Shown one piece after another: positions 53,176-60,056 of a DNA stretch of 60,056 bases (within the stretch, counting starts at the first letter, position 1; every line of letters starts with the position of its first letter). Made by a program: the position numbers and the translations under genes. A model generated the notes under the pieces. That model was given only the letters and a program-made list of their open reading frames with translations. It ran no database searches and had not been told where the DNA came from. The stretch is taken from contig JANMYB010000050.1 in NCBI GenBank assembly GCA_031381645.1, positions 1 to 60,056 on the forward strand. The letters run 5' to 3'. The stretch is from Methylotenera_A sp031381645. Its GTDB lineage: Bacteria; Pseudomonadota; Gammaproteobacteria; Burkholderiales; Methylophilaceae.

Positions 53176-53180
53176 AGATA

Positions 53181-53503
53181 GCAGAAATGCTATTCCAAGA
53201 ACTTATTTGTAACCTAAGTCAGTAATTAGCTGAAGTTGCAAAGGGTATGGGGATTCTCATGTTCTGTAGAGATATGGAAATTTGAGGTATTTTCATTTTT
53301 TTTGGGAGGTATCACCCAGCAGGGGTTCAGAGCCCTACTGGGTGAATAACGACTCACTAGGAATCGTGCAGAATGCAGACGTAGTATCTCGCAGAGTCCA
53401 CTTCAGGTCAAATGCTTGAGCATCCCTGAAAGGCGCGCCGTTATTAGCCTCTTTTTTTAAGTTGATTGTAAGTTAATGTTTTTAAAAAAGGAAAGGCAGT
53501 AAA
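53181..53503. other. gene-free stretch with stable hairpins
   Basis: Chromosomal sequence to the right of the transposon with no supportable reading frame. TCACCCAGCAGGG (53312-53324) pairs with CCCTACTGGGTGA (53333-53345) with one mismatch. TTCAGG (53402-53407) pairs with CCTGAA (53425-53430) around ATGC-TTGA-GCAT. A run of seven T follows at 53452-53458 after AGGC...GCCT. Together this could be a structured RNA of about 150 bases or the leader of the Cas2-like gene. Confidence 0.35.
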
Positions 53504-53782
53504 ATGAGAAATTTATTTATTAGTTATGATCTTTACAAAGTTGGCCAAAACTATACAGGTCTTGCTAAAGCAATAGGGTCTTTAGGACAAGCGATTAAGG
53601 TGCAAAAGTCCTTTTGGTTTGTAAAATCATCAAAAACGTCAGAAGAAGCTCGTGAATTGTTAAATCGTAGTATAGACAATAACGACAGTGTTATGGTTAT
53701 CGATACAACTGATAACTCAGCAGCTTGGTTTGGCTTAACCCAAGAGGCGTCTCACTTTGTAAGCGAAAATTGGAGTAAATAG
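53504..53782 (+). CDS. Cas2-like (SinR-annotated) small protein
   Basis: A 92-residue protein with a ferredoxin-like pattern: MRNLFISYDLYKVGQNYTGL starts a beta strand and helix, then VQKSFWFVKSS and NDSVMVIDTTDN. Relatives are annotated either as SinR family or as Cas2-like. No CRISPR array or cas1 is in the window, so a role in CRISPR adaptation is unlikely; a VapD/Cas2-type nuclease is possible. It has a good ribosome site (AAAGGAAAGG) and its own terminator. Confidence 0.72.
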   Translation: MRNLFISYDLYKVGQNYTGLAKAIGSLGQAIKVQKSFWFVKSSKTSEEARELLNRSIDNNDSVMVIDTTDNSAAWFGLTQEASHFVSENWSK

Positions 53783-53791
53783 CAATAAGCT

Positions 53792-53823
53792 AGGGCGGCA
53801 ATTTAATTTTTGCCGCCCTTTTT
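53792..53823 (+). terminator. intrinsic terminator
   Basis: AGGGCGGCAA pairs perfectly with TTGCCGCCCT around an eight-base loop and is followed by TTTT. It ends the Cas2-like gene. Confidence 0.92.
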
Positions 53824-53847
53824 AACTTATTTTTAGGAGAATTAGTA

Positions 53848-54069
53848 ATGGGTAAGAATCAGCATGTAGTGCCACGCGGCGATAATTGGGCAATTAAAGG
53901 TGAAGGTAATGGCAAGGCAACTTCAATACACAATACTCAACGCGAAGCAATTAAACAAGCTCGTAATATTGCACAAAACCAGAAAGCAGAGCTATTTATT
54001 CATGGAGAAAATGGAAAAATTCGTGAGCGAAATAGTTATGGTAATGATCCATTTCCGCCAAAAGGGTAA
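53848..54069 (+). CDS. DUF2188 family protein
   Basis: A 73-residue protein of the DUF2188 family, with the typical QHVVPRGDNWAIKGEGN start, the TQREAIKQARNIAQNQ helix and the ending ELFIHGENGKIRERNSYG. Members are short, single-domain proteins of unknown role that often resemble phage or stress genes. TAGGAGAA precedes the start. It follows the Cas2-like gene but a terminator lies between them. Confidence 0.85.
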   Translation: MGKNQHVVPRGDNWAIKGEGNGKATSIHNTQREAIKQARNIAQNQKAELFIHGENGKIRERNSYGNDPFPPKG

Positions 54070-54092
54070 CTAAATTTTTCGCCTCTTGGCGA

Positions 54093-54126
54093 CCCACTTT
54101 ATTTTGCTTGTCCAAAATAAAGTGGG
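54093..54126. repeat. perfect 14-bp inverted repeat (dispersed intergenic type)
   Basis: CCCACTTTATTTTG and CAAAATAAAGTGGG surround a CTTGTC loop with no mismatch. The following 150 bases (to about 54290) match the style of intergenic repeats that often yield spurious small ORFs in bacterial genomes. Confidence 0.7.
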
Positions 54127-54320
54127 GAAACAAAAAGACACCCCGCTGCCGCTTTATCCTTCGGTCTTAGCGCCGCATCTGGGCGGCTGCGGAACTCGCG
54201 CTTTCAGCGCTCAAACAAGTCCTCGCCGCTTCCCATCTGCTGGCTCAAGCCGAAGGCGCGACAAAGGGGATTTAAAGTCAAAATCATGCGAATGCCATTG
54301 TTGCAAATTAAAACCCACGC

Positions 54321-54403
54321 CGTCATTCCGTGCTTGACACGGAATCCAGTGGCTTTAGGGTTTACAAAAAAGACGCTAGATTCCGATTTTCATCGGAATG
54401 ACG
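54321..54403. repeat. 83-bp element with CGTCATTCCG terminal inverted repeats
   Basis: The element starts CGTCATTCCG and ends CGGAATGACG, a perfect 10-base terminal inversion. Each end is itself a hairpin: ATTCCGTG-CTTGA-CACGGAAT at 54325-54345 and ATTCCGAT-TTTC-ATCGGAAT at 54380-54399. It resembles dRS3-like ATTCC...GGAAT repeats known from many proteobacteria. Confidence 0.75.
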
Positions 54404-54412
54404 ATAATTAGA

Positions 54413-54506
54413 TGCCCTGTACCAGTTCTTGGCATCACCATTCTCGCTAAGTGCTAAAGCACTAAGTCGAATGCGAAACCCTCATGGATATTGACTTACA
54501 GGGCAG
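54413..54506. repeat. 37-bp palindromic repeat copy with an enlarged centre
   Basis: The left tip TGCCCTGTA (54413-54421) and the right part CTCATGGATATTGACTTA (54481-54498) plus CAGGGCA match the ends of the 37-base family, but about 58 bases lie between them, including a small hairpin AGTGCT-AA-AGCACT (54450-54463). The tips still pair. Confidence 0.55.
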
Positions 54507-54537
54507 GTGTTCTTGCTGTTTTTAACTTAGAAACGAA

Positions 54538-54693
54538 CTATAATTCTTCCGAATCAAACTCTAGCGCATTCACAAAATAGCGATGATCCTCACTACGGTT
54601 GTTTAGTATTTCTACTTCTTGCGCTGCGGTTTCTAAGTTCGCAAATGCAAATAAAAGGTGATTTTGCTCATCGATTACTTGAAATATCATCAT
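54538..54693 (-). CDS. 51-residue small protein, paralogue A
   Basis: A 51-codon frame encoding a protein that begins MMIFQVIDEQNHLLFAF and contains ANLETAAQEVEILNNR and YFVNALEFDSEEL. It is clearly related to the small protein at 55154-55297, sharing QVI-QN-L-FAF--E-A--E---LNN and NA-E at the same spacing. Conservation of two copies supports translation although the ribosome site is weak. Function is unknown. Confidence 0.65.
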   Translation of the reverse strand: MMIFQVIDEQNHLLFAFANLETAAQEVEILNNRSEDHRYFVNALEFDSEEL

Positions 54694-54735
54694 TTTTTGT
54701 TTTTATCACTTAAATTGAATATTGGCGCACGTTAA

Positions 54736-55128
54736 TTAAACAGTTTTGAGTTCGTGTTTAATGATGTTGACGATTGCGGCAAACACCATGATGTATTCTA
54801 GGATGATGAGCAAATAAAGATGCTGTTCTGCTGTGCCAGTAAGCTCGTTTAAAGCCAATGTGAGCATATTGGTGATGATGCCAATGACGATAAAAAGCCC
54901 GATTAGCGGTGTGCGTAAGCTAAATAGGTAAAACTGAGCGATAAAGCTTAAGCCGAGCAGCGTTTCTAGCTTGATGCCATGACCCATGTGACTGTTGATG
55001 AGGTTTAGGGCGATATACAAAATGATTAACAAGAATGCCGCTGGTAGCTTAGCTGGTAAGCCTGTGCCATCGTGTTTTAAGCTAAGCGCAAACCAAGCGT
55101 GCTTAAAAAATGCATTCACTAGTTTCAT
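54736..55128 (-). CDS. small membrane protein of unknown function
   Basis: A 130-residue protein with four hydrophobic helices (LPAAFLLIILYIALNLI, LLGLSFIAQFYLFSL, LIGLFIVIGIITNMLTLAL and LYLLIILEYIMVFAAIVNII) after an amphipathic, cytosolic-looking N terminus (MKLVNAFFKHAWFALSLK). No family is recognised. It is flanked on the same strand by the paralogous tiny proteins at 54538 and 55154, so the three may be one unit. Confidence 0.65.
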   Translation of the reverse strand: MKLVNAFFKHAWFALSLKHDGTGLPAKLPAAFLLIILYIALNLINSHMGHGIKLETLLGLSFIAQFYLFSLRTPLIGLFIVIGIITNMLTLALNELTGTAEQHLYLLIILEYIMVFAAIVNIIKHELKTV

Positions 55129-55153
55129 TTTTGACCTTATTACAAACTTTTAC

Positions 55154-55297
55154 TTAAAAGTCTTCATCTTCTACCGCGTTGATAGAAAATCTGTTTTCAC
55201 CATTGTTTAGCTTGGCAATTTCTTCTAGCGCTACTTCATAGTTAAGAAATGCGAACTCTAATTGGTTTTGTTTGTTGATTACTTGGTAAATAGTCAT
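55154..55297 (-). CDS. 47-residue small protein, paralogue B
   Basis: A 47-codon frame with a strong AAGGAG ribosome site before the ATG at 55297. The product begins MTIYQVINKQNQLEFAF and continues NYEVALEEIAKLNNGENR, matching the protein at 54538-54693 in pattern. It is acidic at the C terminus and has no membrane segment. Function is unknown. Confidence 0.72.
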   Translation of the reverse strand: MTIYQVINKQNQLEFAFLNYEVALEEIAKLNNGENRFSINAVEDEDF

Positions 55298-55568
55298 TTT
55301 GTTGCTCCTTAAATGTTAAATTTAATTACCTACAGTAAGTATTTAGCAATTAGCAGACCAACAGGGGGGTTATTTAAATTTATTGTTATATTTCAACTGC
55401 TTAAATAAATTAATAAGTATTTTTGATGATAGTTTGGGATGGATACAAGCAAAGTTTTGTTCGAGAGTTCGACAGGACTGTGCAAATTGTGACGTTTTGG
55501 CTAGCAAGTTATAACTTTTTAAGTTTATGGTGTACCTTATTTCAAGGTGATGCTTAAAAAACTAATGA

Positions 55569-55772
55569 ATGAAAATGGGTACTAGTATGATGATGAATAA
55601 AGAAAGTAACGGTAGCGCCATAACCACGCTGCAACAGTTAATTGAAAATACCTGTTTTTGTAAGTTGAGAGAAACTTGTAGCGATAAAAATGGTAGCGAA
55701 TGCCTGAGGCATAAAAACATTTATGTAGAATTTATGCAGCAAAAACGTGAAGAACGTTCGCGTAAGGGCTAA
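55569..55772 (+). CDS. small cysteine-containing protein
   Basis: A 67-residue protein with four cysteines in the pattern TCFCKLRETCSDKNGSECLRH, which could bind zinc or iron, and a basic C terminus (QQKREERSRKG). Not recognised. The exact start is uncertain: several ATG codons occur at 55569, 55575 and 55587-55595, and the last group has GGGTACTAG upstream. It converges with the next gene, only 3 bases between their stops. Confidence 0.5.
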   Translation: MKMGTSMMMNKESNGSAITTLQQLIENTCFCKLRETCSDKNGSECLRHKNIYVEFMQQKREERSRKG

Positions 55773-55775
55773 ATA

Positions 55776-55958
55776 TTAGGGGATACCAATCACCTTAAGG
55801 TATTCCTCTAGCGTGAGGGTGAGTTGTTGAAGTGAGTTAGTGACTTCATCTAGATGCGTGTTTGAATCAAGATGTAGCTTTTCTAACAAGGCTTTGTGTT
55901 TTTCAATCGCTTCTGCATGCTCCTGAAACTTGGTGTGTTTTAAATCTGGATTAGTCAT
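55776..55958 (-). CDS. small helical coiled-coil protein
   Basis: A 60-residue, fully helical protein with heptad-like spacing (HAEAIEKHKALLEKLHL and VTNSLQQLTLTLEEYLKVIG). No family is recognised. AGGAG lies 9 bases before the ATG at 55958 but only 3 before the alternative ATG at 55964, so the inner start is preferred. Confidence 0.6.
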   Translation of the reverse strand: MTNPDLKHTKFQEHAEAIEKHKALLEKLHLDSNTHLDEVTNSLQQLTLTLEEYLKVIGIP

Positions 55959-55986
55959 TGCCATTTTCTCCTAAATGAAGGGTTCA

Positions 55987-56511
55987 CTATAACGGCTTTA
56001 CCGTTCCACAGCTTGCATTAATCCATTTGCCATTGATATCTGCCCGCTCATTTACTGGGTTACCTTGAGCTTCGCCAGTAAAGGTAGTCTGCCCTGTAAA
56101 CCCCTCTGGGTTTGTAATGGCGCCATCTAATGTTCCATTGCCTTTCAGATCAGCACCGTTACAAACAAAGTCTACTTTGTAGTTGTTTCCACTACGGGTC
56201 GCATTTTTAGAAGTGCAGCCTAATTCAGTTTGGTAAAAATTGGGCAGGTTTTTTTGATTAGCCATTTCTTGTGTAATGCATGTTTGGGAGATTGCAGCGC
56301 CGTTTTCAATTTGTGGCATATCAAGCCCGTAGTCTTTGGCTAAATCTTTAATGCTTTGCATTTGCGCTGACGGCAGGTGCGGCGCTAGCAACAATAAATC
56401 GGATGTGGTAGTAATTTGCCATAACCCAGGCCGCATACTGATTTCTGCTGGGTTTGCAGCGGATACTAGCAGTGGGAATAATAAACTAACAACAATAAGA
56501 ACTTTGCGCAT
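55987..56511 (-). CDS. DUF3617 family periplasmic protein
   Basis: A 174-residue exported protein. A signal peptide (LIVVSLLFPLLVSA) is followed by the DUF3617 pattern: MRPGLWQITTTSD, a conserved cysteine in ISQTCITQE, then LGCTSKNATRSGNNYKVDFVC and SCGTV near the end. Family members are periplasmic with no known activity; the paired cysteines suggest disulfides. AGGAG sits 6 bases before the start. Confidence 0.85.
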   Translation of the reverse strand: MRKVLIVVSLLFPLLVSAANPAEISMRPGLWQITTTSDLLLLAPHLPSAQMQSIKDLAKDYGLDMPQIENGAAISQTCITQEMANQKNLPNFYQTELGCTSKNATRSGNNYKVDFVCNGADLKGNGTLDGAITNPEGFTGQTTFTGEAQGNPVNERADINGKWINASCGTVKPL

Positions 56512-56880
56512 TGAAGCTCCTAGCTAGTGAATGACGTACCAATTTTTAGAGAGCACTTTAACAAGTTAAGTTCAGCAAGATTAAGTTTCGCACCATTGCT
56601 GTGCGCTTTACAGGACTATCAACCAAATTGGTCTTGTTAAGTGTCGGTTCTTAAGCAATTGGTTTTGCTATTTATGCATTAATCTTTCACTGAGATCGGC
56701 CGATATATAAGTATGTATGCAATAGTTGCTATGTAACGCGGAACGACTTGGAACGGTAATTGCTTAACAGAATACATAGCAGCATTTTTTAATTTAATAT
56801 TTCTTTAGTATAGTTTTTATTTTTGTGAGGTGTATCAAACTTAATATGTAGATTGGCGACGATCTAAATTGGAGGCCATC
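56512..56880. other. intergenic region upstream of the first protease
   Basis: About 370 bases with no supportable gene. It should hold divergent promoters for the DUF3617 gene and the protease gene. A small palindrome ACCAAATTGGT lies near 56630, and the 100 bases before the protease are very AT-rich. I can name no certain promoter or regulator site. Confidence 0.35.
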
Positions 56881-57909
56881 ATGACTAGGCTCAGTTTTAC
56901 TGTGTTTTACTCGGCTTTATTTTATTTGTGTTTTGCAACTTCAACGTTGGCAATGCCAAGCGATGAACTGGTACATCAACTCAATGCTCAAGTATTGCGT
57001 GTGCAGGTTGGGCTTGCCAATGGTAGCTACGGGCTTGGCTCTGCTGTGGTGATTGCAAAAGATCAAGTGGTCACTAATTGTCATGTGGTGGCCAATGCAA
57101 ATAGTATAAATGTAGTGAATAACGGCGCACCACACGCTGTAACCGCCATCAAGCCAGATTGGCATCACGATCTATGTATTTTAAAAGTAGAAAACTTAGA
57201 TGCGCCAATTGCAAAAATAGGCTCCAGTAAAAATCTTAAGTACGAGCAATCTGTTTTTACCATCGGCTATCCCCATTTTCAAGCTGTTCCTAGTAGCACT
57301 TATGGCGTTGTAAAAGGGCTGTACCCAATGGATGATAGCGTGATTATTCGCGCCACCAGCAGCTTTGGGCTAGGCGCTAGCGGCGGCGGTGTATTTGATG
57401 ATGATGGTAATTTGGTAGGGATAATTACGCTTAAAAGCCCAGGTAGTTCAGCTTATTATTACAATATGCCAGTTGAGTGGGTGCAGGTCCTATTAAATAA
57501 GCCAGAACAAGCCGTTAGCGCTAAAAGTGAACGACCTTTCTGGGCCGCTTCATATGATAAATGGCCATATTTCATGCAGGTTGTTCAACCGTTCATCACT
57601 GAAAACTGGGATTCATTATTGCAAATTGCCACCAAATGGACGCAAGAAGAACCTAGTACGGTGGAATCTTGGTTCTACTTGGCAGCGGCTGAGTATGCTG
57701 TAAAAGATTTTGAAAATGCAGAAGCTCACATGCAAAAAGTAGTGGCGATGAATAATCAGCATAGTCAAGCGATCTACTATTTAGGCTTGATGGCAGAAGC
57801 AAGCGGCAAGCATACCTTGGCTTTAACCAATGTTGCGCTACTGAATGATTTGGACGAAACAGTTGCAACCCAACTTAAAGTGGCGATGGGAATAACAGCG
57901 GCGGAATAA
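56881..57909 (+). CDS. secreted trypsin-like serine protease with TPR region
   Basis: A 342-residue exported protein with a signal peptide ending near TLAMPS. The trypsin-like domain has the full triad: His68 in VVTNCHVV, Asp97 in HHDLCIL and Ser167 in LGASGGGVF. Residues about 235-330 look like TPR helices (SWFYLAAAEYAVKDFENAEAH and QAIYYLGLMAEASG). The layout is DegP-like without PDZ domains. GGAGG is well placed for the ATG at 56881. A paralogue lies at 58544-59590. Confidence 0.85.
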   Translation: MTRLSFTVFYSALFYLCFATSTLAMPSDELVHQLNAQVLRVQVGLANGSYGLGSAVVIAKDQVVTNCHVVANANSINVVNNGAPHAVTAIKPDWHHDLCILKVENLDAPIAKIGSSKNLKYEQSVFTIGYPHFQAVPSSTYGVVKGLYPMDDSVIIRATSSFGLGASGGGVFDDDGNLVGIITLKSPGSSAYYYNMPVEWVQVLLNKPEQAVSAKSERPFWAASYDKWPYFMQVVQPFITENWDSLLQIATKWTQEEPSTVESWFYLAAAEYAVKDFENAEAHMQKVVAMNNQHSQAIYYLGLMAEASGKHTLALTNVALLNDLDETVATQLKVAMGITAAE

Positions 57910-57979
57910 CAATTATCACCTTAGGAACTTAAGTTATTCGACTTACTCATACGGTAGTCTAGAATTTTTAGGAATGACT

Positions 57980-58513
57980 ATGCGTTTATTAGCTGGAGTA
58001 TTGTTGATGTTGCTATCCCCACTTTCTGTTTCAGCCGCGGAGTGCCCCGCACTTCTCAATCATCAGTTTAAAACTTTGCAGGGTGAAAATATCAACCTGT
58101 GCGATTATCGCGATAAACCGATTTTGGTGGTGAATACCGCCAGTAAGTGCGGATTTACGCCACAGTTTGAAAAGCTGGAAGCCATGTATAGCCAGCATAA
58201 AGATAAAGGCTTGCTGGTGATTGGCTTTCCTTCTAACGATTTTCGTCAAGAGTTAAAAAATGATTCCGAAATCGGTAGTTTCTGTAAGCTGACGTATGGC
58301 GTGAAGTTTCCCATGGCGGCAAAAAGTTCTGTCAGCGGCTCCAATGCGAGCCCATTTTATAAAGGCTTGATTGCTGCCAGCGGACAGGCGCCCAAATGGA
58401 ATTTTCATAAGTATGTGATCGCACCAGGTGGAAAATCTGTGCAAAGTTTTACCAGTACTACCCAACCAGATGATCCTGCTATTATGAAGTTGATTGAGCC
58501 CTATCTTAAATAA
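57980..58513 (+). CDS. secreted glutathione peroxidase family protein
   Basis: A 177-residue thiol peroxidase with a signal peptide (LLAGVLLMLLSPLSVSA), so it works in the periplasm. The catalytic cysteine lies in VVNTASKCGFTPQ, and the partner tryptophan and asparagine in PKWNFHKYV. The usual FPCNQF motif reads FPSNDF, so the Q/C residues of the classic enzyme are altered. The ATG at 57980 is preferred because AGGA lies 6 bases upstream, whereas it abuts the ATG at 57974. Substrate is probably an organic peroxide with thioredoxin-like donors. Confidence 0.87.
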   Translation: MRLLAGVLLMLLSPLSVSAAECPALLNHQFKTLQGENINLCDYRDKPILVVNTASKCGFTPQFEKLEAMYSQHKDKGLLVIGFPSNDFRQELKNDSEIGSFCKLTYGVKFPMAAKSSVSGSNASPFYKGLIAASGQAPKWNFHKYVIAPGGKSVQSFTSTTQPDDPAIMKLIEPYLK

Positions 58514-58543
58514 ACAGACACACATAATAGAAATGTGGATGAG

Positions 58544-59590
58544 ATGCATATAATTAAGTTTGCTTTGAGTTTTTTGTTGCTTAGTGCTAGCGCGCAAGCG
58601 GCTGTTTTGGTAGAGCCAACGCAAGAATTTTTGCACAACTTAAAACAATCGATGGTGAAAATTGGCACTACAACTAAATCTGGCGGGCATGGGTTTGGCA
58701 CTGGTATCGCTATTAGTAAAGATCAAGTGGTCACCAATTGCCATGTGTTGGGAGGCGCAAATGGCGTTTCTATTAGCAAGTGGGGCACAGAATATCCGGT
58801 TGACTCTTTGCAAGCAGATTGGAAGCACGATTTGTGCATTCTTAAGGTTGAATATGCAGATTTAAAGCCAGTGACGATGGGTGATTCATCAAAGCTCAGT
58901 TATGAGCAGTCTATCATCTCTATTTCTATGCCTAATGACTCACCCGCCCCTTATGTGGCGTTGAGCACCATTAAAGCGTTGTATCCTTTAGACGATGTGG
59001 AAGTGATACGGACTCAAGCAGCGTTTTCAATAGGCGCGAGTGGTAGTCCAATATTCGATTACGATGGCAAGTTAATCGGTGTGAGTACGTTTAAAAGCCC
59101 AGGTAAGAAAGCTTATTTTTACAATATGCCAGTTAATTTGATAAAAGCAGTTATGCAAGCACCGCTGGTGAAATTAAACTCACAACACGATTTGCCATTT
59201 TGGGATGCGCCTGATGAAGCACGCCCATTTTTTATGCAGATTGTATTGCCCTTTCAAAATAATCGCTGGCAAGACGTGCAAAAAGTAGCTAATAATTGGG
59301 TGCAAAAAGAGCCTAAGAATGCAGAAGCTTGGTATTACATGGGTGAAGCCGCGCAACATTTGGGAGATAGGCAAGCAGCAAAAATGCATTATGAGAAAGC
59401 ATTAACTTTGCACCCAAACCATCCTGCTACTTTGCAAGCCACTGCATTATTGGCGCGCAAACATGGTAAGAAAGAAGAGATAGACAAAATTCGCTTAACG
59501 CTAAAAGAAATTAACCCGCAGCTTTTGGATGATTTGGACAGCGCCGCACAGGCGGAATGTTTAGCATCCGCTAAAAGCATTGAATGTTAA
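58544..59590 (+). CDS. secreted trypsin-like serine protease, second copy
   Basis: A 348-residue paralogue of the protease at 56881-57909, with the same order of signal peptide, trypsin domain and TPR region. The triad is His67 in VVTNCHVL, Asp96 in KHDLCIL and Ser166 in IGASGSPIF. The TPR unit is AWYYMGEAAQHLGDRQAAKMHYEKAL-like and a second follows; the tail has two extra cysteines. The two copies flank the peroxidase gene in the same direction. The ATG at 58544 gives a clean signal peptide; an upstream GTG at 58535 is possible. Confidence 0.83.
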   Translation: MHIIKFALSFLLLSASAQAAVLVEPTQEFLHNLKQSMVKIGTTTKSGGHGFGTGIAISKDQVVTNCHVLGGANGVSISKWGTEYPVDSLQADWKHDLCILKVEYADLKPVTMGDSSKLSYEQSIISISMPNDSPAPYVALSTIKALYPLDDVEVIRTQAAFSIGASGSPIFDYDGKLIGVSTFKSPGKKAYFYNMPVNLIKAVMQAPLVKLNSQHDLPFWDAPDEARPFFMQIVLPFQNNRWQDVQKVANNWVQKEPKNAEAWYYMGEAAQHLGDRQAAKMHYEKALTLHPNHPATLQATALLARKHGKKEEIDKIRLTLKEINPQLLDDLDSAAQAECLASAKSIEC

Positions 59591-59599
59591 GAGCTCCGC

Positions 59600-60025
59600 A
59601 TGAAACGATTGTTGACATTCGGCTTGCCAGTATTAGCTATTATTGCTGTGTTGATATATTGGTATTTGGACTCGGAAGTAGAAAGTCAGTCGCAACCAAT
59701 GTCTGCACTAGAAAAAATTGGTGATGAGTGTGATTTGATTTCAGAAAAAGCAGCGATGCATTTGTCCGAGGCACTGCCTTTTCAAAAATTAGAAAAGGCA
59801 GGCAGGCGAGCAAGAGTACTAGAAGACTGCATGTACGATAGAGCCTACATAGAAAACCCTGCGTGGGCTAAATTTGCACAGCCACAGGTGCAAAAAAATG
59901 TGCAAACTCAGCAGCTATCTTACAACGAGGCATACGAAAATTTAAGGCGTAAAGACATGCTGAAGTTTAAAGCTGTAAAAGATGAGCCGCCTTATTGGGT
60001 AATGCCTCAAAAACAATCAAAATAA
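59600..60025 (+). CDS. hypothetical signal-anchored protein
   Basis: A 141-residue protein with an N-terminal membrane anchor (LLTFGLPVLAIIAVLIYWYL) and a charged, mostly helical rest. Two cysteines (DECDL and EDCMYD) could form a disulfide. The motif PPYWVMP near the end is unusual. No family is recognised. It follows the second protease by 9 bases and may share its transcript. Confidence 0.62.
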   Translation: MKRLLTFGLPVLAIIAVLIYWYLDSEVESQSQPMSALEKIGDECDLISEKAAMHLSEALPFQKLEKAGRRARVLEDCMYDRAYIENPAWAKFAQPQVQKNVQTQQLSYNEAYENLRRKDMLKFKAVKDEPPYWVMPQKQSK

Positions 60026-60026
60026 A

Positions 60027-60056
60027 TGCCCTGAGAGCCTGATGGGTATTAGCTTG
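60027..60056. repeat. 37-bp palindromic repeat, copy cut by the window end
   Basis: The first 30 bases of the repeat family, starting TGCCCTGAGAGCCTGATG and reaching TATTAGCTTG. They align with 5260-5289 without gaps. The missing right arm would lie just beyond the window. Confidence 0.65.

Noticed and set aside
53312..53345. GTTCAGAG loop considered as a tRNA T arm
   Set aside because: The flanking stem is 13 bp and no acceptor, D or anticodon arm can be folded around it. No tRNA or rRNA gene was found in the window.
54086..54337. An 83-codon open frame after the DUF2188 gene
   Set aside because: It runs through a perfect 14-bp inverted repeat and into the CGTCATTCCG element, has no ribosome site, and resembles the spurious frames often produced by dispersed intergenic repeats.

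Overview
The window looks like a chromosome segment of a betaproteobacterium, most likely a methylotroph of the Methylophilaceae (Methylotenera-like). The reasons are the gltB-gltD-hemE order, a formaldehyde-activating-enzyme homologue, a split vitamin B12-dependent ribonucleotide reductase (NrdJa/NrdJb), the Pcm-TolC pair and moderately AT-rich DNA. This placement is inferred from gene content and protein style; no rRNA or tRNA gene was found to confirm it.

Region 1 (1-38,887) is core chromosome. It runs from glutamate synthase and haem synthesis, through cytochrome b561 and a secreted metallo-beta-lactamase-fold protein sharing a CRP-type site, a Fae homologue, a FecR-like Tat protein, mutY, an AsmA-like giant with internal repeats, uppP, a pseudouridine synthase and thiC under a TPP riboswitch. 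A lipid A modification operon follows (PAP2 phosphatase, EptA), then a porin / periplasmic-binding-protein pair opposite a sensor kinase and sigma-54 regulator, and a TetR-controlled RND efflux set with Pcm and TolC. The stretch ends with waaA and the nrdJa / small ORF / nrdJb locus behind a probable NrdR-controlled promoter.

Region 2 (38,888-53,175) is a 14.3 kb Tn7-like transposon. It starts with TGT and ends with ACA, has a 5-bp target duplication (AGATA) on both sides, and carries similar 17-bp repeats near both ends that look like TnsB sites. It encodes TnsA, TnsB, TnsC and a long TniQ/TnsD-like protein. It lies about 30 bp downstream of the nrdJb stop codon, as Tn7 lies downstream of glmS. 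Its cargo is defensive: a four-gene restriction-modification-like operon (N4/N6 DNA methyltransferase, MORC-like GHKL ATPase, SF2 helicase, putative nuclease) with a divergent ribbon-helix-helix regulator between the nrdJb-side end and tnsA, and a SIR2-domain protein, a Cys-rich CWC protein and a truncated XRE-like ORF with a structured leader between tniQ and the far end.

Region 3 (53,181-60,056) is chromosome again. It holds an orphan Cas2-like protein and a DUF2188 protein, a repeat-rich gap, a pair of paralogous tiny proteins flanking a membrane protein, DUF3617, and two paralogous trypsin-like proteases on either side of a secreted glutathione peroxidase. A degenerate 37-bp palindromic repeat occurs at least five times across the core regions, once inside a reading frame.
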